A stretch of 64,000 nt of DNA from Bettongia penicillata ogilbyi (GCA_023548195.1 JAJHZJ010000575.1:623454-687453), one strand, 5' to 3'. Positions 33,811 through 45,081 are shown, numbered from the stretch's first letter. The notes: generated by a model not told the origin, from the sequence alone. Made by a program: numbers and translations.

Positions 33811-36044
33811 ATATTAATATCTTACTTACTTTAGGGCATTCAGTCTTAAATGACAATAATTGGAAATGTAACCAAGAAATATAAAAAGAGCAAAAAACCT
33901 GACCATAACAGTAAGAAGAGACCTCACTGAACCTGCCTTTTACCCACAGGGCAAGCATTTGATGAATTCATTCTTACATTAGATATTTGATCCAGGATTT
34001 AGCACAGTATCTAAAACATAGGAGGGACTTAATAAATGTTTATTGTTTACTTAATGGCTACCATACTAGGTGGTGAAGATATAAAAGTAAATGAAATGCA
34101 TTTCCTGTTCTCAAGAAGTTTATATTCTTCAAGGAATTTGGGTGGGATAAAGTAACGAGGATAGAATACAAATAATTAGGGTATCAGAAAAATAATTCCC
34201 AGAGCATCTAGCATCTCAGTTTCATCTTGAGGGAAAGTAGAAGTTGTAAGAGTTGGAATGTTTCCTTAAGTGTGGGAAAATGATCAAAAAAAGTCATTTA
34301 TGTTGTGGGAATATACAGAGCTAATGAGGTTTCCAGATATTCCAAAGTAGTAAAAAGAACCATGATCCTCTATGATTTTGAGTTGATCTTCTATGCAGTA
34401 GTCATTGAAAAAATCATGGTAATTACACAATGAGAGAGTTTGAAAGACTGCTATGTCTAACAATGGAGGAACCATTAAAGCAATCAAGAAGAGCATGGAG
34501 GTAAGGCAAAATTGATGCTTCAGACAGATTTGCATTTCCAAATTGTTTTAATTAAGGAAAACTGTTTTCCCCTAAATCTGGTTGGACTTAAACCTCTGAC
34601 TTTGTGAGTAAATGTTATACAATAACTAACATTCTTAAGGGAAGTTGAAATAGTTTCTAACTCTTCATATTTTTCTAACAACTTTCTTCTGTGAAACTCA
34701 ATGTTCAGTAAATCATCTTTAGGTAGTTCTCATCCCTTCTCTGGGTGTTAGAAATAGTCATCTTTTGAGGTGGTAGATAAAAGTGACAAGGATGGACTGG
34801 AATGAGATTTCCTGAGTCCCAGTCTATTTATTTTATCCAATGATTTTATCCACAGACATTTAAAATAACATGGAAGGACTCTTTCCCACTACGCTCATCT
34901 GTAAAAAACACTATTGAATATCCTAGAAGTCCATTACAGTTTAAAACAGATGAGCAAACCCAAGGGAAGAGTCTTAGCTGTCCTTGCCAGTTGATAAGAA
35001 GCAGAAGGGGAAGCATTGTGGAGAAATTAGGAGTAATTAAATGGCTTCCAAAAGCTTTAGAAATTATTCTCAAGAAAAACCAGATTGTCCCCCTAATCTC
35101 ATTAAGAATTAAATAGTGTCACCATGGATCTCTTCATAATATCTTTAACATTTTTTAAAATCCTAGAGAGGGGTGAGTAGTGGCAGCTGGTTCACAGTTA
35201 AAAATCCAATTATCCTGAGTTTTGTGGTTCTCTTTCCCTGATCCCATTTGTTCCCCATGGACCCATCACAGGCAAAAAAAACATTGATTTAGGAATTTTA
35301 TAAATAGAGAACTTGGGAGATTTGGGTGAGTTCCCTTGTTTTCTTGTTTTGTTTTGTTTTGTTTTTTCCAAGAATAGCTGGACATTTATATAGTTCACCA
35401 ATAGGAACATTAAACAAGACCCTCAGAATGTAAAGTGAAAGATCAGCTGAACTAGACATGATGCATTCTGTAGTTTTCCTGTTTCTTTTTGCACAAGAGG
35501 TTGAAACTTATATAGCAGTATTTCTTAAAGAGAGTACATGGGAAATGGATGTATCTCCAAGTACTTTCCAAATGGCCTTTAAATCATACCACTCCCACTA
35601 GCCTCATTGGCTGGAGATAATTTCTCCTCCAAGTAATTAAGATTCGATGGAAGAGGCAGTAGTCATGAGATCCTAGTGGTGCTTGTTTTCAGCACTGGAG
35701 AAGGCCAAATCAATTAGTATTTATCAGTTGTCCAGAAACAGGGCTGTTCAGGCTCTAGTAATGTTGAGGTCTGTTTTTCTTAGCAGAAGAAACAACAAGT
35801 TGGACCCATAGGTGTGACAAAATCACAGACAAGAGGAAAAGCCCTTAAAATGTAATGTCATCTACCTCTTGCCTGCATATAGGATTCCAGGTTTGCCATT
35901 TGGGGAAACTTAATTTTGAAAGACTAACAGAAAGAAAATTTTAAGACCTCTCTTGATTTCCCAGATCCATCCACTCTACCTGCTAAATTCCACCCCCTCC
36001 CTTCAGGTACAGATGAAGCGTCAGTTTTATCCATGAAACTATTA
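33811..36044. other. Unassigned; SINE/L2 scraps near 34000-34130
   Basis: 'gatttagcacagtatctaaaacataggagggacttaataaatgtttattg' is a SINE tail, followed by L2-like 'aatgcatttcctgttctcaagaagtttatattcttcaagg'. Minus frames of 75-85 codons (34284-34541, 34846-35073) have no domain. Otherwise nothing seen. Confidence 0.4.
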
Positions 36045-36677
36045 TGATGGGGTTCAGACTCTGGGAACCTCCCTGAACTCTCTTTGAATCTCCCCACTTA
36101 ACCTGGCCTTTCATACTCAAATTTGTAGCCTGGTTCTCCAGAATCTTCCCACTTATTCTGGTCTTTCATATTCAAATCTTGTTGTCTTTGGCCTAGTCTG
36201 GCCTTCCATAGTGTGTTACCTCTGTATTGCCCCACCTGCTTCCCACCCAAGCCCTCCATTGTCTGATATCTCCTGATTGCCTCTGTTTCCAATCCTTGAC
36301 CAGTCACCCCAGTCCCTTTGATGTGCTCCTTGGACTTCTCCTTAAGACCCTCCCTAAACCCCTCTTTCCATCACCCTAGACTAACAGACTACTCTCAGAT
36401 CCCTTCTAAGTCTTTTTCTGTATTTAAGTTCTATCTTGCCTCCATGAAGGCACTCAGATTCAAACTAAGCCCAGACTCTGTGTAACTGAGATTTTATCTG
36501 GCCTGGTTGTCAATACAAGTGTTACAAGTACTTAGGCTCCTTAAGAGTCAACACAGTATGGTGAATCTTTAACAAACTTTGTTTATCTTTGTCTTTAAGA
36601 AGGCTTGTGTTAAATTCATTTGAGCAGGACTCAGTGTGCTAGTACTTTGGGGTCCCCAGCACCCCTGAACCTCAACA
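36045..36677 (+). mobile_element. Probable solo LTR of an endogenous retrovirus
   Basis: The segment begins TGATGGGG and ends CCTCAACA. It contains a TATA-like TATTTAAG (36420-36427) and a decayed poly(A)-signal region (AACAAACTTTGTTTATCTTTG), with GGGGTCCCCAGCACCCC near the end. An internal imperfect repeat (period about 55 bp, starting at 36087 and 36142) lies in the U3-like part. No primer-binding site, gag or pol follows. No target-site duplication was found, so the limits and even the class are tentative. Confidence 0.45.
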
Positions 36678-37215
36678 CTTAAACCCTCACTAATCGTTTC
36701 TTTCTTTGAATTTTTAAAAGTCAGTGTTTTATTGTATACTATCAAGTACTATCCTTTAATTGTTTTAGCTAGTCACTTAATGAACATTTATTAAGTGTTA
36801 ACTATGTGTTATTCACCGTACAAAGCACCAGGATATAAAGAAAAGCAAAAACATGACTGGTGTTCTCCAAGGACTTTTGAATGTCAGAGAGACCATGAAA
36901 ACAATGAAGTACATAAAAAACCATATGGAATATAAATGGGGGGTAAAGTAAGACCAAAGGTGGGGTAGGGGAAGGCCTCTCAGAGAAGGTGAGATTTGAG
37001 GTGTTCTAATGAAAGATAAGAAAGTCAGAAGTTGAAGCGAGACACGTGGACCTCTAATATAAAAATGCAGGTCCTAGAGCTAGAATAACAGACAATAGAA
37101 TGCATAAAAGGACTCACATGTAACAAGAGTGGAAAGGCAGGAGGAGTTCAGGTTTGAAGGGAGTTAAATGCCAGATTGCTTTACATTTGATCCCTGGAAG
37201 CCATAGGGAACTTCA

Positions 37216-37273
37216 GCATGTGTGTGTGTATGTGTGTGCATGTGTGTGTGCCTCTGTGTGTGTGTGTGTGTGT
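37216..37273. repeat. (TG)n microsatellite
   Basis: Imperfect TG repeat with TATG, CATG and CCTC interruptions. Confidence 0.95.
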
Positions 37274-37754
37274 TGAGTCACTAACATGATTGGACTCACA
37301 CTTCACCAAATTAGTTTGGCAGCTGAGCAGAGAATGTTTTGGAGTGGCAAGAAATGAGATGCAGGGAGGTCATCCAGAAGTCTACTGTAATAGTCTAGGC
37401 ATGATGATTAATAGCCTGACCCAGAGTTTCAGCTACATGGAGAGAATGGGATAGATATGTGATGGATTGAGAAGCTAAAAAAGATAGGACAAGAGCCTGG
37501 ACATATGCGCAGAGTGGGAGTGAGGAGCTGAGGAATACATGGATATTGTGAAACTGAGTGATGGGGAAAATGGTAGAACTCTAACAGTGAAAGGAAAATT
37601 TGGAATTAGGGAAAGACTCAGATGGGAAGAAGATAATGAGTTCCATTTTGGATGTGTTACATTAGGGATGCCTCTGAGTTGGTGACATGGGGCTAGAGCT
37701 CAGGAGAAAGATTAACAAAGGAATTCTAAATCTCAGAATCACTGCCTCACTTCT

Positions 37755-38012
37755 CTTCCTCTTCCTCCTCACATTGACATAGTACTTTAAGATTTACAAA
37801 GCACTTTATAAATATTATTTTTTTTGGTTCTCACAACAATTCTGGGAGGAAGGTGCTGTTATCATCCTCATTTTGCAGTGTGAGAACTGAGACTGAGAGA
37901 TTAAGTGACTTATTGAGGATTACACAGTTAGTTAAAAGTGTGAGGCAGGATCTTAACCCAATTCCTGACTCCAAGTTCAATGTTCCACCACTGAGCTACC
38001 TAGCTGTCTCAG
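37755..38012 (+). mobile_element. MIR-type SINE, nearly complete
   Basis: 'catagtactttaagatttacaaagcactttataaat', 'ggttctcacaacaattctgggagg', 'gattaagtgacttattgaggattacacagttagt' and 'ccaccactgagctacctagctgtc' follow the MIR order. It lies inside the L2 block and is therefore younger. Confidence 0.75.
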
Positions 38013-38189
38013 GTGAACAATAGGATTTGATGTGATCATAAAGAGACATAGTATATAGAGGGAAGAGAACCTAGTACTGACCCTTGGGAGATCCTCATAT
38101 TTAGGGGCATTATCTGGATAAGAATCCAGGAAAAGAGACTGAGAAAGAATTGATGGGAAGATGAGAACAAGAAGTAGAAGAGGGACTTT

Positions 38190-38268
38190 TAAAATAAATA
38201 AAATAAAAATAAATTTAAAATTTAAATTTAAAATTTTAAACAATTTAAAAAAAATTTAAAATAAAAAG
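38190..38268. repeat. A/T-only low-complexity tract
   Basis: A run of AAATAAAT, AAATTTAAATTT and AATTTAAAAT units without C over most of its length, rich in short self-complementary words. Confidence 0.9.
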
Positions 38269-38399
38269 GTAAAGAGGAGAGGGTATCTAGAAGAGTATAA
38301 TTGACAGTGTCAAAGGCTTCAGATAGGTTAAAAGGATGAGGACTGAGAAAAGATCACTAGATTTAGCAATCATCAAATCATTACTAAGTTTGAAGATTT

Positions 38400-38595
38400 A
38401 ATTCATAGAGTTAGAACTGGAAGGGATGGGGGTCAAGAAAATTTAATTGAACCCCTTCATTTCATAGATGATGAAACTGAGTTGCAGAGGGATAAAGTGA
38501 CTCACCCAAAGTCACACAGATAGCAGATGACAAAACTGGGATTCAAACAAACATCCTTTGGCTAAAGCTAATGCTCTTTCCCTAGGATCTTGCTT
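38400..38595 (+). mobile_element. MIR-type SINE
   Basis: 'agttagaactggaagggatggggg', 'cccttcatttcatagatgatgaaactgagttgcag' and 'gtcacacagatagcagatgacaaaactgggattc' are the usual order. Confidence 0.65.
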
Positions 38596-39371
38596 CCTGG
38601 TTAACTTAGTATTCATTCCTTCAGTTAGAAAGTATCACAAAGTGCCTTATTCTACCTTCAAATAGATGGTTGCTCTCTCTCAGGAGAGACATTCTATGCG
38701 CATGTAAAAGCAAGCACCCCAGGGGGCGAAGCCAAGATGGTGGAGTAGAAAGATGCATATATCCTAAGACTTCCCCCACAGTCCACTAAATACCTGTAAA
38801 AAATGACTCTCAACAAATTCTGGAGCAGCAGAAGCCACAGAACGACAGAATGAAAGAGATTTCCAGCCAAAGGTAACATAGAAAATGGACAGGAAAGGTC
38901 TATCTCATGGGACACTTAGTAGAGTGGATCCCAGCCCTGGCCATGAGGCATAGGGAGGAACAGGACTGGAACAGGCCTCTGGAGCAGAGATCCCTCAACC
39001 CACAAGGGACAAAGAAAGCTTCAAAGGGAAGTGTGGGAGGGCTTTCCCAGTTGGGCAAGATGGGAATGGGGCCCCCTCAGCACTGTCCCCAGGTGGGGGC
39101 ATAGGTGGAGGCAGCAGCAGCAACAGGTGGCAGACAGTTTATGGTGGCAGTGGAAGCAGCGTAGGTCCATTGTCTGAGCAGCTCACCTTAAAGCCTCTGG
39201 GGAATTGAGAAGGGGATCTGAACCTCTGCCCTGAGTGGTGGTCTCATCCCCAACCAAAGCCCCTGAGTAGCTGATCTGAATTTTAGCACTGAATAGGGCA
39301 CTGGGGGGAGTAGGAGCACTAGGACCCTCCTCTTGACAAGGGATTCAGAAGTCAAGTAACTGGCTGGGAAA

Positions 39372-40370
39372 ATTCCCAAAAAAGAGAAAAAAATAAGACC
39401 ATAGAAGGTTACTTTCTTGGGGAAAAGGTATCTCCTTCCATACTTTCAGATGAGGAAGAACAATGCACTGTCAGAGGAAGTCAAAACTTCTCCCTCCAGT
39501 ACCTCCAAAATGAGTATGAAATGGGCTCAGGCCATAAAAGAGCTAGAAAAGCAAGTCAGCAGCTTGGTAAAGGAGAACCATAAAAATGCTGAGGAAAATA
39601 AACCTTTAAAAATAGGCTAATTCAATTGGAAAAAGAGGTCCAAAAAGTCAATGAGATGAAAAAGGCTTTAAGAAGCAGAATTAGCCAAATGGAAAAGGAG
39701 GTTCAAAAGTTCACTGAACAAAATAGTTCTTTAAAAATGAGAGTAGAGTTCAGAAAGGTAATGACTATACAAGAAACCAAGAAGTTACAAAACAAAGCCA
39801 AAAGAATGAAAAAATAGAAGATAATGTGAAGCACCTCATTGGAAAAACACTGACCTAGAAAATAGATCCAGGAGAGACAATTTAAAAATTATGGGACTAC
39901 CTGAAAGCCATGATCAAAACAAGAGCCTAGACGTTATCTTTCATGAAATTATCAAGGAAAACTGACCTGATATTCTAGAACCAGAAGGCAAAATAAATAT
40001 TGAAAGAATCCATCAATCACTTCCTGAAAGAGACCCGAAAAGAGAATATTGTGGCCAAATTTCAAAGTTCTCAGGTCAAGGAGAAAATATTGCAAGCACA
40101 CAGAAAGAAACGATTTGAATATTGTGCAAATACCATCAGAATAACACAGGATCTGGTAACTTCTATATTAAGGGATTACAGGGCTTGGAACAGAACACCA
40201 CAGAAGTCAAAGGACCTGGGATTAAAACCAAGAATCACCTACCCAGCAAAATTGCATATAATACTTCAAGGAAAAAAAAAGGTAATTCAATGATATAAAG
40301 GACTTTCAAGTATTCATGATCAAAAGACCAAAACTGAATAGAAAATTTGACTTTCAAACAAAGAATCAAG
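39372..40370 (+). pseudogene. ORF1 of copy A, decayed, shortened coiled coil
   Basis: ORF1 encodes the RNA-binding trimeric chaperone of L1 RNPs. The start codon has become ATT (39372). The frame is split by several small indels, leaving pieces at 39417-39620, 39626-39817 and 40000-40293. Recognisable are KEVQKVNEMKKALRSRISQM (coiled coil), NRSRRDNLKIMGLPESHDQ (RRM) and RITQDLVTSILRDYRAW...KPRITYPAKL (C-terminal domain). Relative to copy B, 78 nt (26 codons) of coiled coil is missing in frame between GAGCTAGAAAAG and CAAGTCAGCAG (near 39551). Confidence 0.85.
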
Positions 40371-40500
40371 AGAAATATCGAAAGGTAAACAATGAAAGAG
40401 AAATCATAAAGGACTTTCTAAAGCTGAACTGTTTACTTTCCTACAAAGAAAGAAAATATTTGTAAGATATTTTCTCACTATTTGAGTAGGTGCAGGGATT

Positions 40501-40530
40501 ACACATGCACACACACATACAAACACACGG
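40501..40530. repeat. (CA)-rich tract in 3' UTR of copy A
   Basis: Short ACACACAC-rich stretch at the position where all ORF1-only copies carry a microsatellite. Confidence 0.8.
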
Positions 40531-40791
40531 AGTACAGGTTGAATTGAATCAGAAGAGATGATATCCATTAAAAAATAAAATTAAGGGGTGAGAGAGGAAA
40601 ATATATATTGGGAAGAGAATGGAAGAAATGTAATGGGGCAGAATATCACTCATAAAAGAGACAAGAAAAATCTTTTTCAATGGAGGAGAAAAGGGAGGAA
40701 GTGAGAGGGGAAAAGTGAAGCTTACTTTCTTTACATACGACTTAAGGAGGTAATAACATGCTCACTAAATTTGGTATGAAAATCTATTTGT

Positions 40792-41462
40792 GGGGGAGGA
40801 GCCAAGATGGCAGAGTAGAGAAACTCACATATGCTAACTCTGAATCCACAGCCCAGAAATTTCCTGTAAAAAGAACTCCCCACAAATTCTGGGGCAGTAC
40901 AAGCTGGGCAGAAACACAGTGGAAGAGATTTCCATCCCAGATAGCCCTGGAAAGCCATCCCCAGGGTTCCATCACGCTTCAGATGTGGAGCCCTCTGCTG
41001 TGCGGCCCGGGCTGCCCGGCCCCAGAGGAGCAGATCCGAGTAGGCTTCAAGGACAGAATCTCTGGCTGCCACAAAGATCTCTCCACCCACAGGTGCTACA
41101 GGTCAGTGAGAGAGACTTCTGGGCTGGCTGAGAAGGAAACGGGGTGTCTCTGTGACTCGGGCCCCCTTGGGGGGCAGCGGCAGAGGGAGCCACAGCCAGG
41201 GACTCCTGGAGCAGCAGGCAGGAGCTCAGGGCCATTACCGAAGGTCTCTGCATAAACCCCCTGAGGGAACTGAGCCTGGCAGGTGGCCCTGCCCCCACCC
41301 CAGCACCAGAACTTAAGCTCACATTGAATAACAGCCATGCCTGCCACGGAAAGCCGTGAGGCTGGGGAGCAGCATTTGAATCTCAGACCCCAAGAACGAA
41401 CTGGGTGGATCTAGGTCGGGGGGTGCAGAGTAATCTCAGAAGTCAAGTAACTGGCTAGGAAA
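40792..41462 (+). promoter_or_regulatory. 5' UTR / internal promoter region of copy B
   Basis: It starts GGGGGAGGAGCCAAGATGGC, which contains a YY1-type CCAAGATGGC site at the very 5' end, as in human L1. The region is GC-rich with CpGs (CGGCCCGGGC, GATCCGAG), unlike its AT-rich surroundings. L1 promoters are internal and lie in this region. Activity here is inferred. Confidence 0.7.
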
Positions 41463-42561
41463 ATGCCCAGGAAAGGGAAGAAAAATAAGACTAGAAAGCC
41501 ATTTTCTTGGGGGACAGATGTTCCCACCTTTCAATTCTGATGACGAGGAACAATTCTTACAATCAGGGAAAGACGTGGAAGTCGAGGGCTCTGTATCCCA
41601 GACATCCGAGGTGAATGTCTGGTGGGCTCAGGCCAGGGAAGAGCTCAAAAAGGATTTTGAAAATCAAGTTAGACAGGTGGAGGAAAAACTAAGAAGAGAA
41701 ATGAGAGAGATGCAAGAAAAGCATGAAAAACAGGTCAATACCTTGGTAAAGGAGACCCAAAAAGATGCTGAAGAAAATAACACCTTGAAAAATAGACTCA
41801 CTCAATTGGCAAAAGAGGTTCAAAAAGCCAATGAGGACAAGAATGCTTTCAAAAGCAGAATTAGCCAAATGGAAAAAGAGGTTCAAAAGCTCACTGAACA
41901 AAATAGTTCTGTCAAGATTACAATGAAACAGATGGAGTCTAATGACTTTCTGAGAAACCAAGAAATCACAAAACAAAACCAAAAGAATGAAAAAATGGGA
42001 GAGAATGTGAAATATCTCATGGGAAAAACAACTGACCTGGAAAATAGATCGAGGAGAGACAATTTAAAAATTATGGGACTACCTGAAAGCCATGATCCAA
42101 AAAAGAGCCTAGGCATCATCTGTCATGAAATTATCAAGGAAAACTGCCCTGAGATTCTAGAACCAGAGGGAAAAATAAATATTGAAGGAATCCATCAATC
42201 ACCGCCTGAAAGAGATCCAAAAAGAGAAACTCCTAGGAACATTGTGGCCAAATTCCAGAGTTCCCAGGTCAAGGAGAAAATATTGCAAGCAGCTAGAAGG
42301 AAACAATTCCAGTATTGTGGAAATACAATTAGGATAACACAAGATCTAGCAGCTTCTACATTAAGGGATCGAAGGACGTGGAATAGGATATTCCAGAAGT
42401 CAAAGGAACTAGGGCTCAAACCAAGAATCACCTACCCAGCAAAACTGAGCATAATACTTCAGGGGAAAATATGGTCTTTCAATGAAACAGAGGACTTTCA
42501 AGCATTCTTGATGAAAGGACCAGAACTGAAAAGAAAATTTGACTTTCAAACACAAGAATGA
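41463..42561 (+). pseudogene. L1 ORF1 of copy B, best preserved
   Basis: The intended start is ATG at 41463 (MPRKGKKNKT, basic tail). A 2-nt deletion after AATAAGACT shifts the frame, and the in-frame Met at 41518 opens 347 codons to the stop at 42561. An acidic segment (NSDDEEQF) is followed by a long heptad coiled coil (about residues 35-165: EELKKDFENQVRQVEEKL ... EVQKLTEQNSS). Next come the RRM (NRSRRDNLKIMGLPESHD) and the C-terminal domain (QFQYCGNTIRITQDLAAS, RITYPAKLSI). These are the domains of mammalian L1 ORF1p, which forms trimers on L1 RNA. Only this early frameshift disables it. Confidence 0.93.
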
Positions 42562-42694
42562 GAAGAAACATGAAAAAGTAAACAGCAAAGAGAAGTCATA
42601 AGGGACTTACCAAAGGTGAACTGTTTACATTCCTACACGGAAAGACAATATTTGTAACTCTAAAAACGTTTCAGTGTCTGGGTAGTTGGTGGGA

Positions 42695-42772
42695 CCACAC
42701 ACACGTACACACACACGTACATGTGTGCACGCACACACATATACACATATGCATGCACACACAGAGACAGAG
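42695..42772. repeat. (CA)n microsatellite in 3' UTR of copy B
   Basis: ACAC/GTAC/ATAC-rich repeat following 'gggtagttggtgggacc', at the same place as in copies A, C, D, E and F. Confidence 0.9.
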
Positions 42773-43506
42773 AGCACAGAGTGAATTGAATAGGATGGGA
42801 CCATATCTTAAAGAAATTAAGGTAAATGGTGAGAGAGAAATATAGTGGGAGGAGAGAGGGTGAAATGGAATGGGGTAAATTATCTCTCATAGAAGAGGTA
42901 AGCAGGAGACTTTTTAGTGGAGGGAAAAAGACCAGAGCTGAGAAAAAAACATGAAGTTTACCCTCATCTCATTCAACTAAAGGAAGTAATAAAATGCACA
43001 CCCATTTTGGTATGAAAACCTTTCTTACAATACAGAAAAGTGGGGGAGAAGGAGATAAGCCAGGTGGGGGGGATGATGGAAGGTAGGTCAATGGGAGGAG
43101 GGAGCAATTTGAAGTCAACACTCTTGGGGAGGGACAGGATCAAAAGACAGAATAGAAACAATGAGGGGCAGGATAGGATGGAGGGAAATATAGTTAGTCT
43201 TACACAACACGACTATTATTGAACACATTTGCAAAACTACACAGATATGACCTATATGGAATTGCCTGCCTTCCCAAAGGGAATGGGTGGGGAGGGAGGG
43301 ATGGGGAGAATTTGGACGTCAAAATTTTAGGAACAACTGTCGAGTATTATTGTTGTTGCTGCTAGGAAACAAGAAATACAGTCAATGGGGAATAGAAAGT
43401 CATCTGGCCCTACAGGACAAAAGAGAAGATGGGGACAAGAGAAGGGAGGGAGTTTAGAAGAGAGGGAAGATTGGTGATAGGGAAAATTAGAATGCTTGGT
43501 GTATTA

Positions 43507-43531
43507 GGGTGGGGGGAGGGGATAAATGGGG
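43507..43531 (+). other. G-quadruplex-capable tract, copy B 3' UTR
   Basis: GGG-T-GGGGGG-A-GGGG-ATAAAT-GGGG fits the four-run G-quadruplex pattern. It lies about 70 nt before the A-rich end. Confidence 0.75.
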
Positions 43532-43856
43532 AGAAAATTTGGAACCCAAAATTTTGTGAAAATGAATGTAAAAAGTTAAATAAATAAATTTAAAAAAAGA
43601 AGAAAAAAAAGAAAAGTTGGAGGAAAAAATAGAAAATCTCTTTTGCACTACAGGAAAGTAGGGGAGAAGGGGACAAGTGGGGGATGATAGAAGGGAGGGG
43701 AAATGGGAGAAGGGAGTAACTAGAAGTAAACACTTTTGGGAAGGGAGAAGGTCAAATGAGAGAATAGGAAAACAAAAGGGGGAAGGGTAGGATGGAGGGC
43801 AATATAGTTAGTCTTATACAACATTAATATTATGTAAATCTTGTACAAAACAACAT

Positions 43857-43912
43857 ATATAATATATATGTATGTATGTGTGTATGTATGTGTGTATGTA
43901 TATATATATATA
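43857..43912. repeat. (TATG)n/(TA)n tract
   Basis: Imperfect tetranucleotide and dinucleotide repeat inside the 3' UTR of copy A. Confidence 0.9.
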
Positions 43913-44161
43913 ACCTGTATTGAATTGTTTGCTTTCTCAGTGGGGAGAGAGAGAAGTTGAAATTCAAAGTATCAGAAATGATAGAGAATTGTTGAGAATT
44001 GTTACTGCATATAATTAAGAAACAAGAAATACAGGTAATAGGGTATAGAAATTTATCTTGCCCTACAGGAAAAGAGAGAAGATGGGGATAAAGGAAGGAT
44101 GGGTTGTGATAGAAGGGAGGACACACTGAAGGAAGGGGCAATCAGAAGGCAAGGTGTTACA

Positions 44162-44185
44162 GGGTGGGGGAAGGGAGAGATGGGG
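44162..44185 (+). other. G-quadruplex-capable tract, copy A 3' UTR
   Basis: GGG-T-GGGGG-AA-GGG-AGAGAT-GGGG, at the position matching the tract of copy B. Confidence 0.7.
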
Positions 44186-44319
44186 AGAATAATTGGAACT
44201 CAATATTTTGTAGAAATGAATGTCGAAATCTAAAAACAAATAAACTATTAAAAAATAAAATTGTTTTTTATTTAACTTTTTACATTCATTTTCACAAAAT
44301 TTTGAGTTTCAAATTTTCT

Positions 44320-44353
44320 CCCCTTTTATCCCCTCCCCCCACCCCAATACCCC
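44320..44353 (-). other. G-quadruplex-capable tract, copy C 3' UTR
   Basis: On the minus strand GGGG-TATT-GGGG-T-GGGGGG-A-GGGG runs continue to a further GGGG, giving five G-runs near the 3' end. Confidence 0.75.
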
Positions 44354-45081
44354 AAGCAATCTAATTTTCCATATCTCCAATCTGCCCTCTCTTCTATCAT
44401 CCCTCCCTTCTCTTGTCACCATTTTCTCTTTTGTCCTGTAGGGCCAGATGACTTTCTATTCCCCATTAACTGTATCTCTTATTTCCTAGTAGCAAGAACA
44501 ATACTAAACAGTTGTTCCAAAAACTTTTAAGTTCCAAATTCTCCCCATCCCTCCCTCCCCACCCATTCCCTTTGGGAAGGCAGGCAATTCAATATAGGCC
44601 ATATCTGTGTAGTTTTGCAAATGACTTCCCTGATAGTCGTGTTGTGTAAGACTAACTGAATTACCCTCCATCCTATCCTGCCCCTCATTGTTTCTCTTCT
44701 GTCTTTTGATCCTGTCCCTCCCCAAGAGTGTTGACTTCACATTACTCCCTCCTCCCTTTCCCCTCCCTTCCATCATCCCCCCCCTACTTATCTCCTTCTC
44801 CCCCACTTTCCTATACTGTAAGATAGGTTTTCATACCAAAATGAGTGTGCATTTTATTCATTCCTTTAGTCAAATGTGATGAGGGTAAACTAATTGTTTT
44901 TTTCTCAACTCTCCTCTTTATCCCTCCACTAAAAAGTCTCCTACTTGCCTCTTAAATGACATATAATTACCCCATTCCATTTCACCCTCTTTCCTCCCAC
45001 TACATTTCTCTCTCACCATTTACCTTAATTTCTTTTAAGCTATGGTCCCAACCTATTCAATTCACTCTGTGCTCTCTGTCT

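Larger units (their letters stand above)
36770..38390 (-). mobile_element. Ancient L2-type LINE, interrupted
   Basis: On the plus strand the order is 'gaacatttattaagtgttaactatgtg', 'ggggaaggcctctcagagaaggtgagatttgag', 'ccctggaagccatagggaac', 'ctactgtaatagtctaggcatg', 'aatgagttccattttggatgtg' and, after a MIR insertion, 'tgacagtgtcaaaggcttcagataggttaaaaggatgagg'. This is the antisense of the L2 3' half. A (TG)n tract and a MIR have been inserted. Confidence 0.6.
38720..40790 (+). mobile_element. ORF1-only L1 (HAL1-like) copy A, 5' part
   Basis: This is the 5' UTR, ORF1 and first part of the 3' UTR of the oldest element in the nest. It starts GGGGGCGAAGCCAAGATGGT. The 3' UTR is cut at 40790 by insertion of copy B and resumes at 43632. 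The host target-site duplication is AAAAGCAAGCACCC at 38706-38719, matching AAAAGCAAACACCC at 47225-47238. No ORF2 follows ORF1. ORF1-only L1 derivatives are known as HAL1. The name is by structure, not by database match. Confidence 0.88.
40791..43631 (+). mobile_element. ORF1-only L1 (HAL1-like) copy B, full length, nested in A
   Basis: A complete element of about 2.84 kb: 5' UTR 40792-41462, ORF1 41463-42561, 3' UTR of about 1.04 kb and an A-rich end with AATAAATAAA and an A/G tail. It is inserted in the 3' UTR of copy A. Flanks GAAAATCTATTTG (40778-40790) and GAAAATCTCTTTTG (43632-43645) are the target-site duplication, and the 3' UTR of A reads on across it. ORF2 is missing, without any sign of internal deletion scars. 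Confidence 0.92.
43632..44262 (+). mobile_element. ORF1-only L1 copy A, 3' part
   Basis: Continuation of the 3' UTR of copy A after B ('gcactacaggaaagtaggggagaagg...'). It includes a TATG/TATA-rich stretch at 43857-43912 and ends 'ggaactcaatattttgtagaaatgaatg' plus A-rich tail. The tail is split at 44262 by copy C and resumes at 47203-47224. Confidence 0.85.

Noticed and set aside
35890..35935. Possible second collagen exon (GATTCCAGGTTTGCCATTTGGGG after ATATAG)
   Set aside because: No frame gives regular Gly-X-Y with a phase-0 Gly start, and no donor follows.
40758..41347. Several long GC-rich frames on both strands in the 5' UTR of copy B
   Set aside because: The region is the L1 promoter. 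High GC lowers stop frequency, and the frames are not conserved in copies C and D.
41689..42431. Minus-strand frames opposite ORF1 (LFHLANSAFE..., ILGLSPSSFDFWN...)
   Set aside because: Shadow frames of the ORF1 coding strand, recurring wherever ORF1 occurs (for example 45850-46188, 51994-52395).
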